A DNA stretch of 10,939 bases, taken from Pseudomonadota bacterium. GTDB lineage: Bacteria; Pseudomonadota; Gammaproteobacteria; Burkholderiales; Thiobacillaceae. Shown here in pieces: positions 1 through 4,555 of the stretch. The number at the start of each line of letters is the position of its first letter. Position 1 is the first letter of the stretch. Position numbers and translations under genes: made by a program. The stretch is from the NCBI GenBank assembly GCA_021791235.1, contig JAJYXA010000562.1, positions 1 to 10,939 of the forward strand, written 5' to 3'. Below the pieces are notes generated by a model that worked only from the letters and a program-made list of their open reading frames with translations, was not told the origin of the DNA and ran no database searches.

Positions 1-249
1 AAGGCGCATGCGGTCTTTCATGCAATTGTTGAAAACCAAATTGCCGAGAACCTTGAGTCCGTCGCTCGCGCAATGGCTTGTCTTACCGCGGAAGGTCTAT
101 CTCGGCATGAATCCATCCACGCCATCGCCTCGGTTCTCGCCGAACACATCAACGAACTGTTCAACGCCAAAGCAGATGCAAAGTACTCAGCAGCCATTTA
201 TGGTGCCGCCGTTGAGCGCCTCACAGCAAGGAGTTGGCGTGGCGGCTAA
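1..249 (+). CDS. C-terminal fragment of an unnamed cassette protein
   Basis: This open frame enters from the left edge in frame 1 and ends at TAA 247-249, giving the last 82 residues of a protein whose start is outside the window. The fragment reads as a believable folded helical protein. It has a His at 7, Glu-Asn-Gln at 11-13, Arg-His-Glu at 35-37 and Ile-His-Ala-Ile at 39-42. This spacing of ENQ followed by G-L-x-R-H-E-x-I-H-A-I recalls small uncharacterised bacterial proteins, but I cannot name the family with confidence. The stop codon lies inside the first core site (GGCTAAC) of the following attC, as is usual for integron cassette genes. A competing frame at 8-331 crosses the attC and has Ser/Pro/Gln-rich, low-complexity content; I take it as a shadow. 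Function unknown. Confidence 0.72.
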   Translation, partial: KAHAVFHAIVENQIAENLESVARAMACLTAEGLSRHESIHAIASVLAEHINELFNAKADAKYSAAIYGAAVERLTARSWRGG

Positions 250-333
250 CCCGGCAGTCGAGTGGGACGCCGAAGAAGCGGCTTTTCTCCGGACCGCCCA
301 CCTCGCGCGACGCCCCTCACTTCTACGTTAGCG
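244..333 (+). repeat. attC site A (integron recombination site)
   Basis: The left core GGCTAAC (244-250) and right core GTTAGCG (327-333) are complementary at 6 of 7 positions, as R'' and R' should be. Just inside, GAG-T-GGG-A-CG (from about 260) can pair with the CGCCCCTC region near 310-318, leaving a single T and A unpaired on one strand. Such single-base bulges mark attC sites. The middle of the site is long and only weakly paired. It sits exactly between two cassette genes and overlaps the stop of the first one. Confidence 0.72.
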
Positions 334-343
334 CGCACATCCC

Positions 344-1039
344 ATGGGCAAACTGACCGCACATTCCGAAGTGCAGACCATAGCGAAAACCGTCCTGTCC
401 GATCTCGCGCCTTCGATCTGCGCCGCTGACACTGAACGCACCATCGCTGAGCGAGCGGCTTCGCTTCTCGCTGACCGAGGAATCACCGAGACTTGGTACT
501 ACAACTGCCCCGCTTTTGTTCTTCTTGGATCACGGAGTTGCCTGTCCATTTCCGGCAGGAATTATGTCCCAACAGACGAGCCTGCTGGATCATTCAACCT
601 CATCACCGTCGATTTGAGTCCGCTCCGTCATGGCGTATGGGGCGACTGCGCGAGAAGTTTTCCTATCGAGAATGGGCGTTGTACTTTTGCACCTCAATCG
701 CCCACGCTCGCGCGAGGAATCAAGGTTGAGGCCTACTTGCACCAAGCGATGCAAGCATTCGTTACGCCGGCCACGACGTTTGGAGAGTTGTTTGCTTTTG
801 GCAACGCCGAAATCAAACGCCTTGGTTTTGAGAACTTGGATTTTCTTGGCAATCTCGGGCATAGCATCGCTGCTAAGCGTGAGGACAGATGCTTCATCGA
901 ACCCGAAAATACTATGCCGCTTGGTTCTGTGCCATTCTTCACTTTCGAGCCTCACGTCCGGCAAATCGACGGCACTTGGGGTTTCAAGCATGAGAATATC
1001 TACTACTTCAATTCCGAGCAACAGCCGATTGCGCTCTAA
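344..1039 (+). CDS. M24-family metallopeptidase-fold protein (integron cassette gene)
   Basis: A 231-aa protein with the pita-bread (methionine aminopeptidase/aminopeptidase P) fold signature. The five metal ligands of the M24 family can be placed in order: Asp90 and Asp101 (11 apart, the spacing seen in E. coli MetAP), His173 in N-L-G-H-S, Glu202 in F-E-P-H and Glu217 in K-H-E-N. This predicts a dinuclear metal centre and a soluble cytoplasmic enzyme, perhaps a dipeptidase or aminopeptidase; the substrate cannot be read from sequence. It is shorter than typical MetAP (about 260 aa) or PepP (about 440 aa), and the N-terminal creatinase-like domain is absent. The ATG lies 10 nt after the R' core of attC A with no clear Shine-Dalgarno. 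The stop TAA is inside the R'' core of attC B, so the gene fills its cassette completely. The base composition is less GC-rich than in the fad genes. Confidence 0.85.
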   Translation: MGKLTAHSEVQTIAKTVLSDLAPSICAADTERTIAERAASLLADRGITETWYYNCPAFVLLGSRSCLSISGRNYVPTDEPAGSFNLITVDLSPLRHGVWGDCARSFPIENGRCTFAPQSPTLARGIKVEAYLHQAMQAFVTPATTFGELFAFGNAEIKRLGFENLDFLGNLGHSIAAKREDRCFIEPENTMPLGSVPFFTFEPHVRQIDGTWGFKHENIYYFNSEQQPIAL

Positions 1040-1120
1040 CATGGCGCTCAACCTCGCTCCCTTCGGTCGCTGGACGCTGCGCGATAGGGCCGCTCCGCGC
1101 CGGTTAGCTCTACGTTATGC
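1034..1120 (+). repeat. attC site B (integron recombination site)
   Basis: R'' is CTCTAAC (1034-1040), containing the stop of the M24 gene, and R' is GTTATGC (1114-1120). The inner arm TGGACGCTGCGCGATA (1071-1086) and the returning GCGCC (1097-1101) form a short stem, GG-(A)-CGC against GCG-CC, with one unpaired A. The same 16-base arm occurs unchanged at 3202-3217 in the last site of the array, so the two sites belong to one attC family, as expected in a chromosomal integron. Confidence 0.88.
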
Positions 1121-1132
1121 GGTACAGATACT

Positions 1133-1786
1133 ATGGACGCAGACTTGACAGCTTTGGCAGACCTTTCTGACCCGCACGGAAAGCGGGGGCAGCAATTGTT
1201 CACCGCGTGTAACGGTGAACTCTTTCCTTGCGATGCCCTTGCCTTTGCTGTTCTTGAACGCTCGCTGAACTTATTAAAGGGGTTCACTCTTTTGCTTTCG
1301 CACGGCGGCTACACAACGGGGGTCGGTTTGCTTCGAATGCAACTCGACAACGTTCTCCGGTTCCATGGCGTAGTAACGTCCGACGATCCACACGGCATTT
1401 CCAATGATATCTTTCATGGAACGCAACTTCGAACTCTGAAAGATCGCACCGGGGAAAAAATGACTGACGCCAGGCTTGTCGAGTTGCTAGCGGCAAAAAA
1501 CCCATGGGGCAATCACGTATACGCGCTTGCGTGTAGTTACATTCATCTATCCGACCAACATCTTCAGCATTTCCTCTTGCGTTCAAAGAAGAATTGCGAA
1601 GGGAAGAGAGATTTTGCGATCGGGGATGAAGATGAACACATTGAACCCGAGCACAAGTCCCAGTTGCTCAATGCATTTGCTGTGGTAAGCCGCGGCGTTC
1701 TCGAGCTCGTCGACCAGTGGGCCACCGTTCGTCATACACGCGGAACAAATGAACAGCTCAAAGCGCGGTTCCCAAGTGCCGTATAA
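1133..1786 (+). CDS. Unrecognised 217-aa cassette protein
   Basis: I do not recognise this protein. It is soluble in appearance, mostly helical, with no signal peptide or membrane segment. Conspicuous stretches are L-L-R-M-Q-L-D-N-V-L-R at 66-76 and Y-A-L-A-C-S-Y-I-H-L-S-D-Q-H at 130-143, followed by an acidic stretch at 165-172. The pairing of an Arg in one helix with a later Y-x-x-x-C-x-Y-x-H-x-S segment faintly recalls helical-bundle families such as DUF5677 or HEPN-like proteins, but I see no catalytic signature and would not assign one. The ATG is 12 nt after the R' core of attC B, with no clear Shine-Dalgarno. The stop TAA sits in GTATAAC (1781-1787), which looks like the R'' core of an attC whose remainder is missing. 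Confidence 0.7.
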   Translation: MDADLTALADLSDPHGKRGQQLFTACNGELFPCDALAFAVLERSLNLLKGFTLLLSHGGYTTGVGLLRMQLDNVLRFHGVVTSDDPHGISNDIFHGTQLRTLKDRTGEKMTDARLVELLAAKNPWGNHVYALACSYIHLSDQHLQHFLLRSKKNCEGKRDFAIGDEDEHIEPEHKSQLLNAFAVVSRGVLELVDQWATVRHTRGTNEQLKARFPSAV

Positions 1787-1793
1787 CCCTGCG
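1781..1793 (+). repeat. Remnant of a truncated attC (R'' end only)
   Basis: GTATAACCCTG (1781-1791) carries the stop of the 217-aa gene and resembles the start of the last attC (GCATAACCCTG at 3183-3193): nine of the eleven bases match. No GTTRRRY-type right core and no long hairpin arm follow before brnT. I read this as the left end of an attC whose other arms were lost, but short matches can arise by chance. Confidence 0.4.
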
Positions 1794-1794
1794 T

Positions 1795-1830
1795 ATATGG
1801 CCGCCATATCTTCATATGGCGTTTTATATT
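1795..1830 (+). promoter_or_regulatory. Alternating ATATGGC inverted repeats upstream of brnT (operator and/or terminator)
   Basis: ATATGGC occurs at 1795-1801, inverted at 1803-1809, and again direct at 1814-1820. This gives a 7+7 palindrome around base 1802 and an 8+8 palindrome, CGCCATAT-CTTC-ATATGGCG (1802-1821). The second is followed by TTTTATATT, so it could act as a rho-independent terminator for the upstream gene. The array of half-sites just before a brnTA operon also fits an operator: BrnA-type ribbon-helix-helix antitoxins are known to repress their own promoters. A TATATT at 1825-1830 could serve as a -10 box. Confidence 0.5.
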
Positions 1831-1851
1831 GCCACATGCTAGGCTTTGCGT

Positions 1852-2142
1852 ATGGCAGCCACGCGCTTTGACTGGGACCCAGACAAGGATGCCGAGAACG
1901 AACGGAAGCACGGCGTTCCATTTATTCGCGCCCAATATGCGTTCGCCGATCCACAGCGCGTAATTGCCAAGGACATCACCCACAGCCAAAGCGAAGAGCG
2001 GTTCTACTGCTTCGGTGAGGTTGATGGCGGTGTTCTCACGGTGCGGTTCACTTATCGCGCCTCGGTCATTCGAATCATCGGCGCCGGCTATTGGCGCAAA
2101 GGAAAGGCAATCTATGAGCGCGAAAATCAAATACACCGATGA
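1852..2142 (+). CDS. brnT: BrnT-family toxin (type II toxin-antitoxin, RelE-like ribonuclease)
   Basis: A 96-aa protein with the BrnT opening F-D-W-D-P-x-K-D-x-x-N-x-x-K-H-G-V (7-22), then F-A-D-P-x-R (31-36), and a C-terminal strand and helix V-I-R-I-I-G-A-G. BrnT toxins have a RelE-like fold and cut RNA to halt growth; a BrnA partner neutralises them. The C-terminal block differs from the usual R-I-I-S-A-R form, so residual toxicity is uncertain. I start at ATG 1852, with a weak AGG 8 nt upstream, rather than at TTG 1846, because the family begins just before the F-x-W-D-P motif. The gene overlaps brnA by 29 nt, which suggests coupled translation. Confidence 0.87.
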   Translation: MAATRFDWDPDKDAENERKHGVPFIRAQYAFADPQRVIAKDITHSQSEERFYCFGEVDGGVLTVRFTYRASVIRIIGAGYWRKGKAIYERENQIHR

Positions 2143-2389
2143 ACCACTGGGCAAAACCCAAGTGGTTCCGGACTTTCTTCCCTCTCCAGCCGAGTTGGCT
2201 TTTCGTGAAGAAGGCGTAAAGGTTACGTTGGCACTGAGCAAGAAGAGTCTCGAGTTCTTTAAGTCCGAAGCTGCCAAGCACCAAACCCAGTACCAACGCA
2301 TGATTCGGCGGCTCCTTGATGCTTATGTCGACGCCCAGGCTCTAACACTTCGTTCAAGGGGACGCGCCGACAAGCGGCGCGCCCCTTAA
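2114..2389 (+). CDS. brnA: BrnA-family antitoxin (ribbon-helix-helix)
   Basis: A 91-aa protein. Residues about 36-72 (V-K-V-T-L-A-L-S-K-K-S-L-E-F-F-K through Y-Q-R-M-I-R-R-L-L-D-A-Y) form the ribbon-helix-helix dimer typical of BrnA: one strand for DNA and two helices. The N-terminal part should wrap the toxin. The ATG at 2114 follows AAAGGAAAGG (2098-2107) at 6-nt spacing, a good ribosome binding site inside the end of brnT. Toxin-first order and auto-repression by the antitoxin or complex are the family rule. The last residues (A-L-T-L-R-S-R-G-R-A-D-K-R-R-A-P) are encoded by the attC itself, and the stop TAA 2387-2389 lies in its right arm, so the basic tail is a by-product of the recombination site. 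Confidence 0.88.
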   Translation: MSAKIKYTDEPLGKTQVVPDFLPSPAELAFREEGVKVTLALSKKSLEFFKSEAAKHQTQYQRMIRRLLDAYVDAQALTLRSRGRADKRRAP

Positions 2390-2399
2390 CTCGTTATGT
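2340..2399 (+). repeat. attC site D (integron recombination site, near-ideal hairpin)
   Basis: R'' is CTCTAAC (2340-2346) and R' is GTTATGT (2393-2399). Between them, GTT-AAGGGG-CGCGCCG on the left (2352-2369) pairs fully with CGGCGCG-CCCCTT-AAC on the right (2375-2390). The loop is ACAAG (2370-2374), and two bases, C2355 and A2362, are left unpaired on the same strand. A 16-bp stem with single extrahelical bases on one strand is the structural signature by which IntI recognises folded attC. The right arm carries the brnA stop. Confidence 0.93.
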
Positions 2400-2534
2400 T
2401 CTGTCCGGAGATGAAGCCTGAGAGGTGATGTCATTTCCTCCATTGAGATGTGCCAGAAAGAAGGCACAGACCTCCACGTATGCCCTACCGCGTCCGGGCC
2501 GGCAGCGGGCAGCTTGTCCAATCGCTTGACCACA
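2400..2534 (+). other. Leader of the last cassette, no gene seen
   Basis: Between the R' core of attC D and the promoter of the second TA module I find no supported gene. A short frame from ATG 2449 gives a low-complexity peptide that overlaps the TA promoter and the toxin gene, and I do not accept it. Nothing here looks like a tRNA or a strong terminator. Confidence 0.5.
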
Positions 2535-2554
2535 TGTAACCGATCGATTACAGT
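2526..2554 (+). promoter_or_regulatory. Promoter and palindromic operator of the HigBA-like module
   Basis: TTGACC (2526-2531) and TACAGT (2549-2554) are separated by 17 bases and fit a sigma-70 promoter. The 18-bp palindrome TGTAACCGATCGATTACA (2535-2552; one mismatched pair) fills the spacer and overlaps the -10 box, where a bound antitoxin would block RNA polymerase. The predicted transcript start falls near base 2561, the A of the toxin ATG, and there is no Shine-Dalgarno, so the mRNA may be leaderless. Confidence 0.6.
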
Positions 2555-2560
2555 TGACGC

Positions 2561-2857
2561 ATGTTCTCGATCAAGCCACTCCCCGAATTTACCGCCTGGC
2601 TGGACGGACTGAAGGACGCTGTGACGCGCATCCGCTTGGCCCGTCGCTTGGATAAGGCGCAGGGCGGCAACTTCGGCGATGTGAAAGCTGTCGGCGAAGG
2701 TGTGTTCGAGATGCGCGAGAATTTCGGCCCAGGCTGGCGGATGTATTACGTCCAACGCGGTGCGGTGTTGATCGTGATGTTGGGCGGTGGCGACAAATCC
2801 ACTCAGTCTGCCGATATTGCCAAGGCTGTGAAGCTTGCGGCCACACTGGAAGAATAA
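2561..2857 (+). CDS. HigB/RelE-superfamily toxin (HI1419/Gp49-like)
   Basis: A 98-aa protein of the phage-Gp49/HigB-like addiction-module killer family. Diagnostic segments are the N-terminal F-x-x-W-L-D-x-L-K-D (10-19), R-I-x-x-R-x-x-R (23-30), then G-E-G-V-F-E-M-R (46-52), G-P-G-W-R-M-Y-Y (56-63) and G-G-G-D-K-S-T-Q-x-x-D-I (75-86). Arg52, Arg60 and Lys79 are candidates for RNA contact or catalysis by analogy with RelE toxins, which cleave ribosome-associated mRNA. The length is normal for the family. The antitoxin gene begins 3 nt downstream. The gene is the first of a two-gene cassette between attC D and the damaged final attC. Confidence 0.9.
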   Translation: MFSIKPLPEFTAWLDGLKDAVTRIRLARRLDKAQGGNFGDVKAVGEGVFEMRENFGPGWRMYYVQRGAVLIVMLGGGDKSTQSADIAKAVKLAATLEE

Positions 2858-2860
2858 ACA

Positions 2861-3166
2861 ATGACCAAGAAAATTCGTATCGCCGATCTGCCGGAGTTCG
2901 ATCTTGCGGAATATCTCAAGAGCGAGGAAGACATTGCCGCCTATCTGACCATGGTGATTGGAGAAGGCGATACGGCGGAACTGGCGCACGCGCTTGGTTT
3001 GGCAGCACGTGCCCGTGGCATGAGCGAAATTGCCCGTGCCTCAGGGATTACCCGCGAGGCGCTGTATAGAGCCCTGCGACCCGATGCACAGCCGAGATTC
3101 GATACCATCAGCCGTGTCTGCACAGCGCTGGGGGTAAAGTTGGTAGCACAAGCGGTTCATGATTGA
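2861..3166 (+). CDS. HigA/HI1420-type antitoxin (Xre-like HTH)
   Basis: A 101-aa putative addiction-module antidote. The N-terminal part (about 8-34) gives an acidic toxin-binding region. A helix-turn-helix follows at about 53-76 in G-M-S-E-I-A-R-A-S-G-I-T-R-E-A-L-Y-R-A-L, with the family tail P-x-F-D-T-I-x-R-V-x-x-A-L-G-V-K-L (78-94). It should neutralise the upstream toxin and, as complex, repress the promoter at the palindrome 2535-2552. The ATG lies 3 nt after the toxin stop, indicating coupled translation. The stop TGA at 3164-3166 is followed within 20 nt by the R'' core of the last attC-like site. Confidence 0.92.
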   Translation: MTKKIRIADLPEFDLAEYLKSEEDIAAYLTMVIGEGDTAELAHALGLAARARGMSEIARASGITREALYRALRPDAQPRFDTISRVCTALGVKLVAQAVHD

Positions 3167-3182
3167 GCCACCAAACCACATG

Positions 3183-3240
3183 GCATAACCCTGTGCTCAA
3201 GTGGACGCTGCGCGATAAAGCGGCGCAGCGCCGGTTTCAC
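3183..3240 (+). repeat. attC site E, terminal, right core missing
   Basis: R'' is GCATAAC (3183-3189). The arm GG-A-CGCTGCGC (3203-3213) pairs with GCGCAGCG-CC (3223-3232), leaving A3205 as an extrahelical base; the loop is 3214-3222. Its left arm repeats 16 bases of site B. After GCGCCGGTT the sequence departs from site B and reads TCACTGAATTCG, with no GTTRRRY core. The site is therefore cut off or decayed and marks the distal end of the array. Confidence 0.8.
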
Positions 3241-3278
3241 TGAATTCGAATCCTCGATCCAAAGCTGGTGCAGCACCC

Positions 3279-3328
3279 GTAGGTCAGGCTTTCGCTGAAG
3301 ACACCCGAACGGGTGCAGTCCGACCTAC
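3279..3328. repeat. Interrupted inverted repeat downstream of the thiolase gene
   Basis: GTAGGTCAGGCT (3279-3290) is the inverse of AGTCCGACCTAC (3317-3328) with two mismatches. Inside it is a perfect small hairpin, CACCCG-AA-CGGGTG (3302-3315). The outer GCACCCG (3273-3279) also matches the inverse of 3310-3316, so two alternative folds compete. It lies 20 nt past the thiolase stop on the minus strand. No T-run follows on either strand, so I class it as a dispersed intergenic repeat that may also stabilise or end the operon transcript. Confidence 0.55.
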
Positions 3329-3348
3329 AGAGCGTGCATCGGCTCGCG

Positions 3349-4545
3349 CTACAGTCGCTCGAAAATCCCCGCAGCGCCCATGCCGGCGCCCACGCACATG
3401 GTCACCATGCCGTACTTCAGATTGTTCCGGCGCAGCGCGTGGATCGTGGTGGCGGAACGGATCGCGCCGGTGGCGCCGAGCGGGTGGCCCAGTGCGATGG
3501 CGCCGCCCATCGGATTGACCTTGGCCGGATCGAGGCCGAGATCCTGGATCACCGCCAGCGACTGCGCCGCGAAGGCCTCGTTCAGCTCGAACCAGTCTAC
3601 CTGATCCTGGCTGATGCCCGCCGCCTTGCAGGCCGCCGGGATCGCCTCCTTCGGGCCGATGCCCATGATCTCGGGCGGCACGCCGCGCACCGCGAAGGAG
3701 ACGAAGCGCGCCAGCGGCGTCAGGTTGAATTCTTTCAGGATCCGCTCGGAAACCAGAATCAGGGCGCCGGCGCCGTCGGAGGTCTGCGAGCTGTTGCCGG
3801 CGGTGACCGAGCCCTTGGCCGCGAACACCGGCTTCAGCTTGGCCAGCGCCGCGAGGTTGGTGTCGGCGCGCGCGCCCTCGTCCTGGGTCACGGTCCGGGT
3901 CTTGGTCTCGATCTTGCCGGTGGCGAGATCGGGCAGCCGCTCGATGATCTCGATCGCGGTCATCTCGTCGGCGAACTGCCCCGCCTGCTGCGCCGCGATC
4001 GCTCTCTGGTGCGAGACCAGCGCGAATTGATCCTGCGCCTCGCGGCTCACCTTCCACTGCTGCGCCACGCGCTCGGCGGTCAGGCCCATGCCGTAGGCCA
4101 TGCCGATGTTCTCGTCCTTGAAGATGCCCATGTTCATCGAGGGATGGTGGCCCATCATCGGCACCATCGACATCGACTCGGCGCCGGCGGCGATCATCAC
4201 CTCGGCTTGGCCGACGCGGATGCGGTCGGCGGCCATCGCCACCGCGGTGATGCCCGAAGCGCAGTAGCGATTGACGGTGACGCCGCCGACCGTCTTGGGC
4301 AGGCCCGCCAAGAGCACCGCCATGCGCGCCATATTGAGGCCCTGCTCGGCCTCGGGGAAGGAGCAGCCGACGATGGCGTCCTCGATCAGCTTGGGATCGA
4401 GCCCGGGCACCTGGGACAGCGCGGACTGCAGCACCCGCACCAGCAGATCGTCGGGCCGGACGTGCTTGAACATGCCGCGCGGCGCCCGGCCGATCGGGCT
4501 GCGGGTGGCGGCGACGACGTAGGCATCCTGCAATTGTTTGCTCAT
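3349..4545 (-). CDS. fadA: Acetyl-CoA C-acyltransferase (3-ketoacyl-CoA thiolase)
   Basis: A 398-aa thiolase that performs the last step of beta-oxidation, splitting 3-ketoacyl-CoA with CoA to acetyl-CoA and a shortened acyl-CoA. Key sites are visible: the nucleophile Cys95 in N-R-Y-C-A-S-G, the N-E-A-F loop, His354 in G-H-P-L-G-A-T-G and the proton-shuttling Cys384 in C-V-G-A-G-M-G. Length and architecture are those of a full-length cytoplasmic type I/II thiolase. I choose ATG 4545 because GAGGAG (4552-4557) lies 6 nt upstream; the GTG at 4548 would leave only 3 nt. It is the last gene of the operon, 10 nt after the bifunctional enzyme, and its ribosome binding site overlaps that gene's stop. 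It should act as one enzyme chain with the upstream protein, as fadN-fadA do in Bacillus. Confidence 0.95.
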   Translation of the reverse strand: MSKQLQDAYVVAATRSPIGRAPRGMFKHVRPDDLLVRVLQSALSQVPGLDPKLIEDAIVGCSFPEAEQGLNMARMAVLLAGLPKTVGGVTVNRYCASGITAVAMAADRIRVGQAEVMIAAGAESMSMVPMMGHHPSMNMGIFKDENIGMAYGMGLTAERVAQQWKVSREAQDQFALVSHQRAIAAQQAGQFADEMTAIEIIERLPDLATGKIETKTRTVTQDEGARADTNLAALAKLKPVFAAKGSVTAGNSSQTSDGAGALILVSERILKEFNLTPLARFVSFAVRGVPPEIMGIGPKEAIPAACKAAGISQDQVDWFELNEAFAAQSLAVIQDLGLDPAKVNPMGGAIALGHPLGATGAIRSATTIHALRRNNLKYGMVTMCVGAGMGAAGIFERL

Positions 4546-4555
4546 CACATTCTCC

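Noticed and set aside
8..331. 107-aa frame at the left end
   Set aside because: It crosses an attC site and its product is Ser/Pro/Gln-rich without any fold signature, while frame 1 over 1-249 gives a coherent helical protein ending at the attC core.
590..1148. Several frames on both strands over the M24 gene
   Set aside because: They overlap a gene with all five family metal ligands and have Arg/Ser-rich, shadow-like content.
1732..2301. 189-aa minus-strand frame opposite brnT and brnA
   Set aside because: It is antisense to two clearly recognised family proteins and crosses the palindromic brnT promoter region.
2354..2989. 211-aa minus-strand frame
   Set aside because: It runs antisense through attC D and the HigB/HigA-like pair; the forward genes match known families residue by residue.
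1852..3240. CRISPR or other regular repeat array
   Set aside because: The repeated elements are attC arms and operator half-sites with irregular spacing and no constant repeat-spacer pattern.
3236..3262. Possible tRNA 3' fragment (ATTCGAATCC followed by ATCCA) that might be an attachment site
   Set aside because: The flanking five bases that should form the T-stem do not pair, and no acceptor or anticodon arm can be found upstream.
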